From Pyrus communis (taxonomy: Eukaryota > Streptophyta > Magnoliopsida > Rosales > Rosaceae), in the NCBI RefSeq assembly GCF_963583255.1, contig NC_084817.1:811001-875000 (forward strand): a DNA stretch of 64,000 nt. The letters are read 5' to 3'. Shown piece by piece: positions 49,489 to 63,766 of the stretch. The notes beneath the pieces were generated by a model. That model was given only the letters and a program-made list of their open reading frames with translations. It searched no databases and was not told the origin of the DNA. The stretch's first letter is position 1; every line of letters begins with the position of its first letter. The position numbers and the translations under genes were made by a program.

Positions 49489-51206
49489 TGTGACAGCCCG
49501 TTTCAAAAATTTTAAAACGTACGCGTGAAAAGATGATTTTGCCCCTAGTGTGATTTTTCGTTGTGTGGTTGTTTTTGGGGCTTTGTTGGCAGGTTTTGGG
49601 CCACACACACACTCTCCCACACCCCCACACCCTTTTCCCCTGCCCTGCACCCTGTCCCGAGCTCCATCTCCTTCTCATTTCCATCCAATACGTACGGACA
49701 CACTCCAAAACCACCCAAACCTTCACAGATCGAAGAAACAAAGTACATATCCATGCTCGTGAGGTCCATTAGAGTCCAACCATACCCATTTCAGGTAAGG
49801 ATACCTTCGTTTTCACGTCGAACTCGGGATACCAGATTTTTGGTATTGTTCATGCACACGTAAATTCTTATGTTTTTTGGAATTTCAAGCTTGTAGGAAG
49901 CTTGGTGAGGTCCTTAGGAGGCTCGGGGTGGTTCGTTTGAAGGTTTTGGACGTCGGGATCACGAGTTTCGAGGTTGGCCGGAGTTGGGGGTATTTTCTCG
50001 GTGAGATTTCATGGATTTTAGCACTTGAAAGTGGTATGATTTTGTTCATCTCGTTGTAAGCTTCAATTTGGTACCAATTTTGTGAAATTTGGTTGAAAAA
50101 CGAAGAAGATATTACGATTTGAAATTTTCCCGATTTTCAGGCGCCGCCGACGGCGCCGGAGCCTCGCCAGAGAAGACGACAAAATATTCCGTCAGTTTGG
50201 ACGGAATATTCCTAACGTCGTTGACGGAATCCGTTAAAGTTAACGGAATATTCCTGACGCCGTCAGCGTGCCAGGCATGTGCATGCGCGTGGCCGTGCCT
50301 TGGCCAGCGCGTGGGGGCGCGTGCGGCGGTGAAATTTTTTCTAAAAATATGGGGATGTTCCTGAGGTTAAGTAGATCACGTTGGTGTATTCATACACCCC
50401 ATTTGAGTATTGTATGAGAAGTTATTTCTTAAGTTTGGTTATGTACTTTAAAATTAACGTTTTTGTAGTTGTTTCGCATATAGGTGATACCTATCCCGAG
50501 GACGAGCGTGGTCACTCGAGGCAGGGGGGTTACGACCCTTCCACATACCAGTGAGTGGCCTTTTGGTTTCCGTATATACCTATATACTTATACTTTTCCC
50601 AGAAATTGATTTAGAACGTTTATTCGTTTATATGCCATGCCTATAGTTTCCATTGTTTATGCATTGTTAATTGTATATATGTGTGTGTGTGTATTGGTGC
50701 TGCGGACGCACAGGTAAGTGCCAGGTAGGTGTAATTCATGTTTACATTCAGTAGCGATTTGAGATACATAGAGAGCTCATAATCTGCACCCTCGGTGTTA
50801 GTGCTCCCGCTTAGAGTTGGGCACAGTCCTTCACGTGATGTTCACCTCCTGCACCACACGCTCAGCTTGGATCCAAGTTAGGTGCCCAGTCCTGTCGTAC
50901 AGACCACTCTAGGTGGTTCCGACTCGTAGGTGACCCGCGAGTATTCGCCCAGCCTTCACGTGATCGTAACACTTGAGCGTATATATATATATTACACCCA
51001 GGCTTGTCGTACATACCACTTTAGGTGGTTCTGACTCGTGTGCAGGTCTAGTTAGTGAGATGGAGATTTGAGCTCTATATTCAGCCGTACATGTCACGTT
51101 AGGTGACTCCGGCTGACAGATATTATATGATATTGATGCGTTATTACCTGAGCACTTGCATTTTACTTTGAGGTTTTGGCATAGCATATTCTTGAGCATG
51201 ACTTGT

Positions 51207-51237
<31 letters not shown>

Positions 51238-51665
51238 CTATTTTCTAGGAAGTATACAGGTTTTACGGCGAGGGGTTAGAACTTATTTATTAAATGGTTT
51301 TCGAAAAGCTTTGTTTTCGCCCACTCACGCTTTTGTTTTGCGCCCCTCCAGGTTCTAGTTGGCTAGCACGTTTGGTGGCTTCCCTGAGGATTTCCCCGGC
51401 ATATCTGACAGACCACCACCAGTGTAGGACCACCTTTGGGTGTGCTTTTGTTGCGTCGTTTCCTTCTGGACTGCATTAGGCTTTTATGCTTTGAACCTAG
51501 CGTTCACACTTACGCTTGCACTCGTTCACTATTTCCTTGTGTAAAGCTAGTTTTTATTTATTCGTACTATTTGTATTATTATTTTATCAGCTTCCGCACT
51601 GTGCACATGGTTACGTCACTTCCACGTGACGGCCAGCATGCCCTGATCTCGATCGGGATGTGTCA
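49489..51665. mobile_element. Solo LTR (~2.18 kb) with perfect 5-bp target duplication
   Basis: Begins TGTGACAGCCCG and ends CGGGATGTGTCA, the TG...CA boundaries of an LTR with imperfect terminal inversion. It is flanked by ATCGT on both sides (49484-49488 and 51666-51670). No primer-binding site, polypurine tract or gag-pol ORF lies inside, so it is a solo LTR left by recombination. It contains a GTGTGT tract (50682-50693), a (TA)n run (51212-51236) and a cluster of related motifs at 50893-51110. ORFs reading through it (for example around 49560-49860) are not considered genes. Confidence 0.8.
50893..51110. repeat. Diverged tandem motifs inside the LTR
   Basis: Three related segments start CGTACAGACCACTCTAGGTGG, CGTACATACCACTTTAGGTGG and CGTACATGTCACGTTAGGTGA. 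Each is followed by a TTC(C/T)GACTCGT- or CTCCGGCTGA-like stretch. Each contains a short dyad around CCACTnTAGGTGG. Likely enhancer-like or structural repeats of the LTR. Confidence 0.5.
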
Positions 51666-52118
51666 ATCGTAGATGATTAAAATGTACAAATCTAACCACT
51701 TACAAACAAGACCAAACAACCGTAATAGTAAGGATGCAGACTTTTAATTTAGAAATACTTTTTTGTAATTGGAAGAAATAAAACTATAACCGTAAAGATG
51801 TTCCTAAGAATCTAAACTTGCCGCCGGATCTTACAAAAAATGCCTTGCATTCGTATTTTCCTTTTTCTAAATATGACAAAATATTGTACATTGGAAATTT
51901 GTCATGACGAATGACTTGAAAAATTAAATATACGTCGTGGAACTTGCTCTTGATTATTCGAAACTTATCAATTAAAATCTTCGAAGTTATCTAAAAATTA
52001 ATTTTCTTTGTGCATTATTTGTTTACAATTTTCGTGGACGAATAACTTTGGAAAAGTTCTCTAACTCATTAAGCCTAAAGGTTGTTATCAATATTTTGTT
52101 TATTATTATAAACGGCTT

Positions 52119-52612
52119 TATTTATTTTTTTTTTAAGCAAACGATATTATCGATACTAAAGGGTAAGGGAGTAGGCTAAGTCTAATAATGTGCTAGTAAT
52201 TATCAAGGTTCTAAAAGACGCTAGGCGCTAGTCGGGTGGAGAGCTGGGGCATAGCGCCTAGGCGGATTAGGCGGATTTAACTAAATCCATTATATTTCAT
52301 GTAAATAAGTGCATGTTTATACTTGAAGTATATATAATTTCATCATAAACTACAAAATAGAATAACACATATATTATGAAGTATTGGAACATAATGAAAA
52401 CATGGGGAACAAGCATATAATGTGTACTCATTTAAATATTCGACAAGTCTCTTACAATTTATTGAAAAAAAATAAAATGCAAAATGAAAGTTATCTATTT
52501 TTAGAACAGTGGTAATTATGTGGTTCAAATTCGTTTTTGAGGAAAATCGAACTTAAGATCTCTCACTTACGAGTAAAGAGGAATTACATTATACCATAGT
52601 ACTAAATGACGA
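52119..52612 (-). mobile_element. tRNA-derived SINE, copy B, interrupted
   Basis: Minus-strand head at 52520-52612 has box A-like and box B-like sequences (GTTCGATT). The body and A/T-rich tail continue at 52119-52195. The two parts are split by a hAT MITE inserted at 52204-52511. Joined across the insertion, the body matches copy A at 14228-14400. Confidence 0.6.
52204..52511. mobile_element. hAT MITE nested in a SINE, 8-bp target duplication
   Basis: Ends CAAGGTTCTAAAA and (reverse complement) CACTGTTCTAAAA. Flanked by GTAATTAT at 52196-52203 and at 52512-52519. CA-starting inverted ends plus an 8-bp duplication are the hAT signature. 308 bp, no ORF. It begins with the GACGCTAGGCGCTAGTCGG motif. 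Confidence 0.8.
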
Positions 52613-53404
52613 CTTTATTATATGTTAGTAAATGCACCATATACAAAAAATGAGAATAAAACTCATATTTTGCATACCTATTTCCATAAGCTAAATATTC
52701 TATTTTCGGCAAATCCTCGTGGACAACTGACATGCTTCCTACCTCCCATATCCCATTTTTTTTTCTTTAAATTTTATTACTATTAACGGGAGAGGGAGAG
52801 TCCAAAAATATTACAATAATTTAAAAAATGAAGATTTTTGAACCTGAGACGCATGGATGAAAATTCAACATTTTATCTGCTAAAATATCAGCCAGATGCT
52901 CCTAGATCCCACCTTCTTAGTCTTAAAAATCTCTTTTAAACAAACAATTCACAGAGATCTTCAATTTTGCAACTTGTTACCAAAAGAAAAAAAAAAAATT
53001 TGCTTAAACCTTGATCTCTGGATCATGGAAATAAAAATTAAAAAAAAAAAAAAAAAAAAGGAAGAAAACGTTAAAACCTTTGGAAATAAAGAACTATAAA
53101 CGTTCATTTGGTCCGGCAGCCTTTGGACTTTGGAAATATGACAACCATAAACCATTCGGGCTACACAAAAATAAAGACAAAAACGAGGGGAACATCCCAA
53201 GCTGCCGACGGATTTACCTAGATTGCCAACTTCCGTCCACATTTAACTACAACGCCATTTTCTTTCGCAGTCCGGTTAAAATTCGCTTCTTGTACTTATC
53301 TTTGATGTATCGTTGAAGATTATGAATGTCGTCGATTCGATCAAAAACTATGAGACCGTTTGCTTCCCTGCTGTCAACTTTTTCATCCTCCCCATTTCGC
53401 TCCA
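52613..53404. other. Spacer before invertase
   Basis: AT-rich, with poly(A) tracts at 52989 and 53040-53058. A minus-strand ORF (53247-53453, ATG start, 68 codons) looks somewhat protein-like but overlaps the likely invertase promoter and leader; it is treated as unproven. Confidence 0.4.
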
Positions 53405-53411
53405 CCATATA
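53405..53411 (+). promoter_or_regulatory. Candidate TATA box of invertase
   Basis: CCATATAAG at 53405-53413, about 80 bp before a likely leader donor site. Confidence 0.3.
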
Positions 53412-53489
53412 AGTTGCCACATTGCTCGCATCACCAGCAGGGCAAGCAGCCATCTTCTTCCCTTCGTTAGCTTTTCTGCTACGTTTTTG

Positions 53490-53628
53490 GTAAGCAAAAG
53501 TTTTACTCAACGACCTTTACAAGAAAAAAGTAAAGGAATTAGTTGCTTTCAATATCCATCAACTTTATGTGCTAAATCTACATCATTATTTTTTTTTTGT
53601 GATGAACTCATGCGGTCAACCTATGCAG
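53490..53628 (+). other. Likely 5'UTR intron of invertase
   Basis: Donor TTTTTG|GTAAGC at 53490 and acceptor CTATGCAG| at 53628, 72 bp before the ATG at 53701. A T-rich tract precedes the acceptor. Confidence 0.45.
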
Positions 53629-53700
53629 ATTCTTGAACCTTAGATTTGATACCGAAATCGCTGTTTTCGATCGATATTCAAGGACCGAGAACCGGAAAAG

Positions 53701-56924
<3,224 letters not shown>

Positions 56925-58852
56925 ATATATATTTTTTTTAATTTTTTTTTTTTTTTTTTGGCCGTATTTATGCAAATGTGTGTTAGAATATTGCAAGCAA
57001 ACAGTTTTGGGCGTGTTTATTTATTTTTTTTTTTGTGAGAAAGTGGAACTTTTAGCATTTAAACATCTTTATAGTTTATTCTCCTCTTTTATACAAACGT
57101 ACATTAGGTCAGCTACGGAGGATATATATATTGAATGTTTAGTAGTTATCAAATGAGTCTCAATTATTAAAGCTTAAAAACTTAAAAGTAAAAACAAATA
57201 GTATCTTTGACTTTACATTTTTAATTTGAAGCATAACCTAGACAACTTTTATAAACCCCATAAAATCACAAGTTCCAAATTGATGGGGCTGAGGCGCAGA
57301 TTGTACGCAAGTATCCGAAATTCAAACAGGTATGTTATATGTTATGGTTTAGGGTTTTGGTCCTTTTAAAACAAACTCGTGTTTCTCTCCGTCGTGGGTC
57401 ATCACGAAAGGCATTTTTTATTTTTTTTTCCCGAACAAAGAAATGACGTTTTGCAAGAAGAAAAATAAGAGAGAGATTTGCAATGAGATGTTAAGTAAAG
57501 GTTGAGTTGGAAGAGAAATTGTTCGATCTCAAGACTAATATATAAGTAAAAATGTAGTTGTATAAATGTGTGAAATTCTCGAGTGATGAATGGTAAAAGG
57601 AGAAAAATGAATAATGCTTTCGTATGACACATATTAATCTATTTTATAACATGTGTCAATATAATAAGTTATCGTCCATCCAAATTATGATGATTTTTAT
57701 TTTCTTTCCCACTATTTTACATATTTCCATTTGTAAGTAATTAAATTTATGAGTATTTATCAAATATAGCCAAATATTAGCCTCTAGTTTCAAAAATGTT
57801 AGTTTTTATAAAAACTTTCAAATATATCCAAAATATCACTTAAATAGATACAAATACCCTTAAACTTTAAACCTAATAAATTAAAAAAACCAAAACCCTA
57901 TTAGATGAAGAGTTCTCACAACTAAACCTTAAAATTGGAGGAGGCATAGTGAAAGCATCAACTGTTGGTGAAGAATTGTGCACTTCCAAATGAAGATGAG
58001 TGTAGAGGTTAATTTTTCGCACTTTTCTTGGTCTACGTTTTCTCTTTGCTTTTGTAGTTTCTTCCTTCGATTAAATATTTATGGAAGAATGAACTGTCAA
58101 TTTTTGTAACATTATTTATCTCAATTTTCCTTTGGATTATATGTGCTTCATATTTAATTTTCCACTTTTGCAATATTAAGGGTGTTGTCTGTGTCCGATT
58201 CTGTTTTGAAGGTTATCATTGACTGTGGTAGTGAATCGAGAGATTTGTTGTGTTGTTAGAAAGTGCAAAAAACATATTTGAAGGTTTACAGAATTGAAAT
58301 TCTTATGGTGCATATTAGAAAAATTAGTGAAAGCACCACTTGATTATCGCACAAGAATCTTTTTATCAACAACTAGTTATTTGTATGAATTAAGGGTGTT
58401 TGTGTCTATTTAAGTGATATTTTGAATATATTTAAAAGTTTTTATAACAATTGACATTTTTGAAATTAAAAGCTAATATTTGGCTATATTTGATAAATAC
58501 TCTAAATTTACAAGTCCCAAGTAATTTTTAGGCAAAGAAAAAGGTAAACCATTACCACTCATTGTTAGAGCACATTTATGCTCACCCTTAAAGTGCGGGT
58601 GATGCTCACTTAGTTTAAATTTTGAAATTTATTTTAAAATTAATTACACCAAACTAATCTTACGGGAATAGGGGTGAGCAAAATTTCCTTCTTCCTTTTC
58701 TCATCTGCACCACTCATCACCTTTAAAATAAGCACCCAGTTAATCGTAAAACAAATAGAGCATTTCCCCCCATTTTATCTCCTCTGATGTCGTTTACTGG
58801 CGGAGAAAGAAAAACAGAACGTCGTCGTTTTACTGCAGGCGCGAACTTGCGT
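56925..58852. other. Spacer between invertase and F-box genes
   Basis: Holds a T-rich tract (56928-56959), the MULE-like element (57743-58509) and AT-rich DNA. No gene is supported. Confidence 0.5.
57743..58509. mobile_element. Mutator-like non-autonomous element with ~130-bp inverted ends
   Basis: Left end AAATTTATGAGTATTTATCA and right (reverse complement) AAATTTAGAGTATTTATCAA. The inversion continues through CAAATATAGCCAAATATTA and the AAGGGTGTTTGTGTC-like region for about 130 bp. The internal ~500 bp is AT-rich and has no transposase. No clear target duplication is seen. Confidence 0.55.
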
Positions 58853-59029
58853 AGAAAGATTTTTCAATGTGATCAGTACACGATGTGGTACATCACGGGT
58901 CATTTATTATACAAATGATGAGTAATGTGTGTTAAAAAATTAATAACTTAAAACATAAAATTTCCCACAATTTATATAAAAGCACGTGGTGTACCGTTCG
59001 TGTTCTCAGTCACAATAAAAAGTTTCTCC
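58853..59029. mobile_element. MITE, family A copy 4, in the F-box promoter
   Basis: Ends AGAAAGATTTTTCAATGTGA and (reverse complement) AGGAGAAACTTTTTATTGTG. The interior has TTAATAACTTAAAACAT and CACGTGGTGTACC. It ends about 130 bp before the preferred start of the F-box gene, so it probably lies in the promoter or leader. Confidence 0.7.
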
Positions 59030-59163
59030 TTGGCGTACGTGTCGTTTCCGTGATGGAAACTCCAATGAGGTGGAAAGCGGAAGGGGCAGAAGAAGATAGT
59101 CCCCAACAAATTATCAAGTCAAATACTTCCCCCTTCTCATTTCAGAGGTGCACGCAAAGCAAA

Positions 59164-60813
59164 ATGAGCTCTCTTCTTCCTCTCCACGTTCCGGATGATA
59201 TTGCCCTCCAAATTGCTTCCTTGTTACCGGTGAGTCAAAGCTCCTTGATCGTTTCATTTTCTTCCGATGGTTGTAGATATTAATTTTGTGTGTGTTTTTT
59301 GTTTTTAATTTGAATTTTTGGAAACGAAGGTGTGGGATTTGTGCGCGTTGGGCAGCTGTTCTCGGTTTTGGAGGGAGCTCTGTAAGTCGGATTGCGTATG
59401 GGAGTGTCTGGCACGACGGCGATGGCCTCTTCTGGAATTTTCCGATCATGGGTCGTCTTCTTCTTCTTCCACTGCAATCGAAAAGCCCACGTCCGTGGTA
59501 ATTTCCCAATCGTCAATCAATCAAATTATTTGATCAATTGAAAATTTGAGCTTGTGGTGTGATCAATCCCTAATGATTATCCATGATTTCGGAGAAGGAA
59601 GTACGATTTTGACGCAGAAGCCCTCGATCTCATTACGTTTTAGAGAAAAACACTTGAAAGTTCGATACTTTAGATAAAAGAAACATAGAGCATATGTTGT
59701 AAGTCAATGCTGTTTGTTATACTCTTCTGGAAATTTATGATTTGTGCAGGGGTGGAGGAGCTTTTACATCGAGCTGCACAACGAGAAGGCCGCGATTGCT
59801 GCCTCGGTGGTTCAATTCGTGGAGAAATGCTCGTCGTCTGAATCCCTTGAGGTTGGAGAGTATCAGAAGGCGATGCGAAATTTGAACCAACTGCAATTCG
59901 GATATCAGGATGTGGAAATGTTTCTTTTCAAACCAAAGCTTACTGTGCTTGTTAACCTACTTGGTTTGCACTACTGCCTGAATTGGCTGAGAGTACCGGT
60001 ATACATTTTTATCACCCTCTCCACTGATTAATTTTCCGTCGGAATCTACGTTTCCAACTCGTTTATTTTTTGATGAATTCGCATTAAGGCCACTAGCAAC
60101 CGTAATGGCATTAGGAATTTAGGACTGTTGAGGCTGTGAGGAAATGGATATGAAATTTACTTCTAAGATGATACAATTCATTCTGCCATTGTCGCACTCG
60201 TTTCCTTTCAGCGATTTTTCTGTGATTTTCCATGTTATAAGACGATACATTTCGTTCTGAAAATGTATGCAGTTCTTGATTTCTCTTTACCCTCTCCACT
60301 GATTAATTTTCTGTAGGAATCTACGTTTCCAACTCGTTTATTTTTCGATGAATTTGCATTGAACCCTAAACCGAATTACTTTTGTGCTTATCCATGTCAT
60401 AAGACGATACATTTCGTTATGAAAAATGAATGCGGTTCTTGATTTCTCTCAGCCATATTATACATTCTGGCAAAACCAGCTATTGATTTCAGATGCTTAT
60501 AGTGTTTTAATAACATAATTGGCAGGCTGAATGTGTCCTGAAAGCGCTCCAGAGTAGTGAGATATCGGAGCGGCAAGCTTGTGTAAAATGGTGGACGCTT
60601 GGGAGATGGTCACATGGCTACCGCATGCGGGATGAGTTATGTTCCCGGTGCTTCACTCTGTTAGATTTTGGATTGGCCAAACAAGAGGAGGTTCTCGCTG
60701 TGCTATATCGAGGTGCGGTTCATGAGGTACTACGCGTTCAGATCTGTGTTGCCGATCCCTCAAGCACCTCTTGGTCATGCCAAGGAGCACGCAGAGAGGG
60801 GAAGAAGACTTGA
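59164..60813 (+). CDS. F-box protein, predicted 256 aa
   Basis: Four exons: 59164-59229, 59330-59497, 59750-59998 and 60526-60813; GT-AG, 771 nt in frame. The N-terminus is an F-box: VPDDIALQIASLLPVWDLCA, then LGSCSRFWRELCKSDCVW and W-rich residues, all within the first ~60. The usual role is to bind Skp1 in an SCF ubiquitin ligase. After the F-box there is a Ser run and no Kelch or LRR repeats. The rest is a single conserved-looking region (WRSFYIELHNEK, LGLHYCLNWLRVP, VKWWTLGRWSHGYRMRDELC), ending around EEVLAVLYRGAVHEVLRVQI. An upstream in-frame ATG at 59053 would add 37 residues. I chose 59164 because the F-box starts there. The C-terminal frame after about residue 215 is less certain. 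Confidence 0.8.
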
Positions 60814-61117
60814 AATTGAATCCTTAAAATCTTTGTGTATGTATAATGTCTTCGTAATTATTGTACAGTGACATTTATACCTAGCCATACGTGCTGTGTG
60901 TATAAGTATGTTTTAACTTTCTTCTGCTACTCGGTGTGTATACTCAAACTTGTCTGTAAATCCGTATACTCGAAACATACGTTGTCAATGCAGAGACCAT
61001 GAAAGTGCTGGAGTTGCTTCAATAACTGCTATTACCTAGCCAAATTCATTTCACTTCCAATCAATCAAACGTTTCAAGGAGCATATCTACAACGAGATCA
61101 TCCCGGCCTTTTCCAAA
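60814..61117. other. Downstream of the F-box gene
   Basis: A ~300 bp AT-rich stretch. I see nothing that is clearly functional beyond probable 3'UTR and polyadenylation sequence. Confidence 0.4.
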
Positions 61118-61492
61118 TCATGGGGTAAATAAACTACGAGTCACTCGAGCGTATTCCTTAACAAAATACGTACTCCCCGAAGTACGAAGATCATCACCTG
61201 GTTGCCAACCTGAGGGAGGATGAATTCTCTTTTCCGTACAGACAACAGAGGCATTGGAGATACTCTTGCTTCTTCTTAAACTCCTTGCCCAAACTGAGTG
61301 GACAAACGCGGCCATTTTCTTCAAATTCCGAGCATGCTCGAGCACGTACCTTGCAAACTTGATTAAATAAGACCTCTCAGCAAATTCAATGTGGGAGTCG
61401 ACGAACAAAGTTGTAAGTTTTCGATGGGCTTCGGACTCAATGAGGTCTGATAGGTGAAAGAATGTGATGAAAATTCTCACAGGAATGAGCAA
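61118..61492 (-). pseudogene. Probable C-terminal FBD-domain fragment of an F-box/LRR gene
   Basis: The minus frame contains YLIKFARYVLEHARNLKKMA followed by a basic LRRSKSISNASVVC. This resembles the C-terminal FBD domain of F-box/FBD proteins (F.R.FLENA..LK.M..., then a stretch of R/S with A..V.F). The frame opens with TTG rather than ATG and has no F-box or LRR upstream in this strand, so it looks like the last exon of a truncated or broken copy. Family assignment is from pattern memory only. Confidence 0.4.
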
Positions 61493-63077
61493 TCAGCAAA
61501 GCCGATGGGCTGGTTGGATTGCAAAACGAGGGAAAAAAAGCGAAAGCCTAGAAAGCTGAAAATTTGAGAAGGCCCAAGAATTACGAATCACCAGTTGTTT
61601 TTCCTTTCTGCCTTGTACCCGAAGGCCCAAGATTTGGTGGTATAAAAAAGTGCTTTGATCGTCACGACCAAAAGGAAAAAGTGCTTTTGTCGTTGCTGCC
61701 AGTTGCCAATAATGCCAAATTTAGTGGGTGAAATTCTGCTTTCCAGTTCCATTTTTAGGTCATGAAATATCACGAAACCACAGGCTGCTCATGTAATTGA
61801 AAACTATCGGAGGAACACGGCAATTGCAATTGTCAGCTGTCCTTTTGAAGATTAGAGTTGGCTTCATACATGCCCTCTAACATCATTATTTTTGGACAAA
61901 CATATTAATGGGATGCAATGATATCAAACATTGTTAGTGTGTTCAAGATAAGTGTGTTTCTTTGTTAAACATTCATATGGGAACATGTTTGGAATATGTT
62001 AGTTACCCTCGCAAATGAAGCATTAACATGTGTGCAGTATGTCTTTCCAAATAACTTTAGGTCTAGTAAAAAAAAATTGTGCACTATTCTTACTGACCCC
62101 CTTAATATTATTTCCTGGATCCGCCACTGTTAGTCAGTCCTCCAGCCTCTAGCTATGTGAGGTGACGGATCTAGAATTTGAATTTTGTGGGTCTCATAAT
62201 TAAAGGTTCAAGTTTTTTTTTAATAAAAACATAGCGCGAAGCGCGTAATAAAAATTCAGTTTATTTACTAAGGCATTTTGTCGAACGCTTGGTGAGCTTG
62301 TTGTCAGCAACGTAACAAAGTTGCGCACATGTCAATAAATAATTACATATGACGAAACAATCTGATGAGTGCTATTGAAAGAATTTGAAGAGTGTTGTTG
62401 ACACAACGTGCAAGAGACATTTGCTCTAATACTTGGTGCACACAAAAAGGATCGGTATCAAACATTCGGAGGATCCTGGAAAGACCCTCACTTGGATATT
62501 TTTTGAAATCTGAGTGATTCTGGGATCCTTAGGTCCCAATATGCATCCGCCACTTGCTTTGTGGTCTCATCTCATTCATTTGAGATAAAGCACAAGTCCC
62601 CCTTTCTAAGTGCATGTGTGGCCAATCAGGCACGTGTACTTCATCCAAATATTTTATCGTGTAATTAGGAGTATATTTTCTTTTTCTTGTTTTTCTTATT
62701 GACTCATATGACGAGATAAAAGAGATAGCGATAGTCGAACAACGGCGATCACCAAAGCTAATTTGTACACAAGTAAGACAACACATAATTTCGAGTTTTG
62801 TAGATGCATCACTCTTATATAAGGTTAAATATTTGTTTGCTTGGCAAATACTAATTACTTGATTAGATATTTGGATGGAGAATGATTGGGTCCAAGGCCA
62901 ACTAATAATCCACTACTAACCACTTCATTAGTGCCTTTTGGTTTGGTAGTCGACTCCACTTCATATATATATATATGCTGGGCAGAAGAGTCCATTATCC
63001 ATCCCATCACATTTTAAAAGACCTGTCGGTTTTCTGGCCAGCCAGCAAAAACAAGAAAGGACCGTACATGGCCTAAA
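61493..63077. other. Gene-free, repeat-bearing spacer
   Basis: Contains the dispersed element 62158-62559 and a stray terminal motif (CTGGATCCGCCACTG) at about 62115. Otherwise AT-rich with no ORF of interest. Confidence 0.5.
62158..62559. mobile_element. Non-autonomous TIR element, family B copy 2
   Basis: Left GTGAGGTGACGGATCTAGAATT and a right end containing GCATCCGCCACTTG. The interior is collinear with 21888-22298 (TTTATTTACTAAGGCATTT, TTGCGCACATGTCA, TATCAAACATTC). Confidence 0.6.
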
Positions 63078-63352
63078 TAAAAAAAATCCATATATAGAAT
63101 TGGCTTGATATTTATGGAAAGGGATTCTTCGAATTCCTTCTTCTTAATTTATTAAGTTTGGAAATTCGGTCGATTGAGATTTAATCTAATAATTATAAAT
63201 AAGGTTCTATTTTAAAATTTATAATAATTTTAGCTGTTCGATTAAATTTTAATAATCCGAATTTTCAAACTTGATAGATTAAAAATGAAGAAATCTGAAA
63301 ATGATTCCTTTTCATAAATATCAAGCCAATTCTATATATGGATTTTTTTTTT
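63078..63352. mobile_element. Foldback MITE (~275 bp)
   Basis: Left arm AAATCCATATATAGAATTGG and right arm (reverse complement AAATCCATATATAGAATTGG) pair almost perfectly over about 50 bp and continue loosely to the centre near 63215. Transcribed, it would give a long hairpin. Confidence 0.7.
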
Positions 63353-63603
63353 TATATTCAATTACCTTAATTCTCAACTATTAATCTCAGCCACCTGATT
63401 TTAAAGCAGTACATGTATCTATCAACCCAAGATTTTTGTGTTTTCTTTTTTGTGCATGCCTGGAATTCATAGGACTTTTCTACTGGAATTGTTTTTAAAA
63501 GTTATATTTCAGAGTTTCGAACGCTATTCTAATTTATCTTTATTTCTGAACTCAAGTGAATTCTATTCTAATGTATATTCGGTTATGTCAAGAGATTTGG
63601 ATG

Positions 63604-63766
63604 GATCTCTTCCATCAAGGTCACCGATCAAGTGATCTGAATCTTTAAAATTTCATCCAATAGTCCACTTGTTTTGACCTCTTAAAAGTTATAATAATTT
63701 TTGGCTGTTAAATGAAATTTCAAAATCCCGAATCACTTGATCCGGTAACCTTGGTGAAAAAGATCA
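63604..63766. mobile_element. Small foldback element
   Basis: Left TCTTCCATCAAGGTCACCG and right (reverse complement TCTTTTTCACCAAGGTTACC) form an imperfect inverted pair. The middle shares AAATTTCATYYAA and GTTATAATAATTTTT motifs with the foldback MITEs at 13195 and 63078. Confidence 0.5.

Noticed and set aside
49469..50364. Several 60-100 codon ORFs near 49.5-50.4 kb
   Set aside because: They lie wholly or almost wholly inside the solo LTR and have no domain.
60668..60871. Alternative +1 frame at the F-box C-terminus
   Set aside because: The frame continuous with exon 4 (LAVLYRGAVHEVLRVQ) needs no frameshift; kept, but the end of the protein is flagged as less certain.
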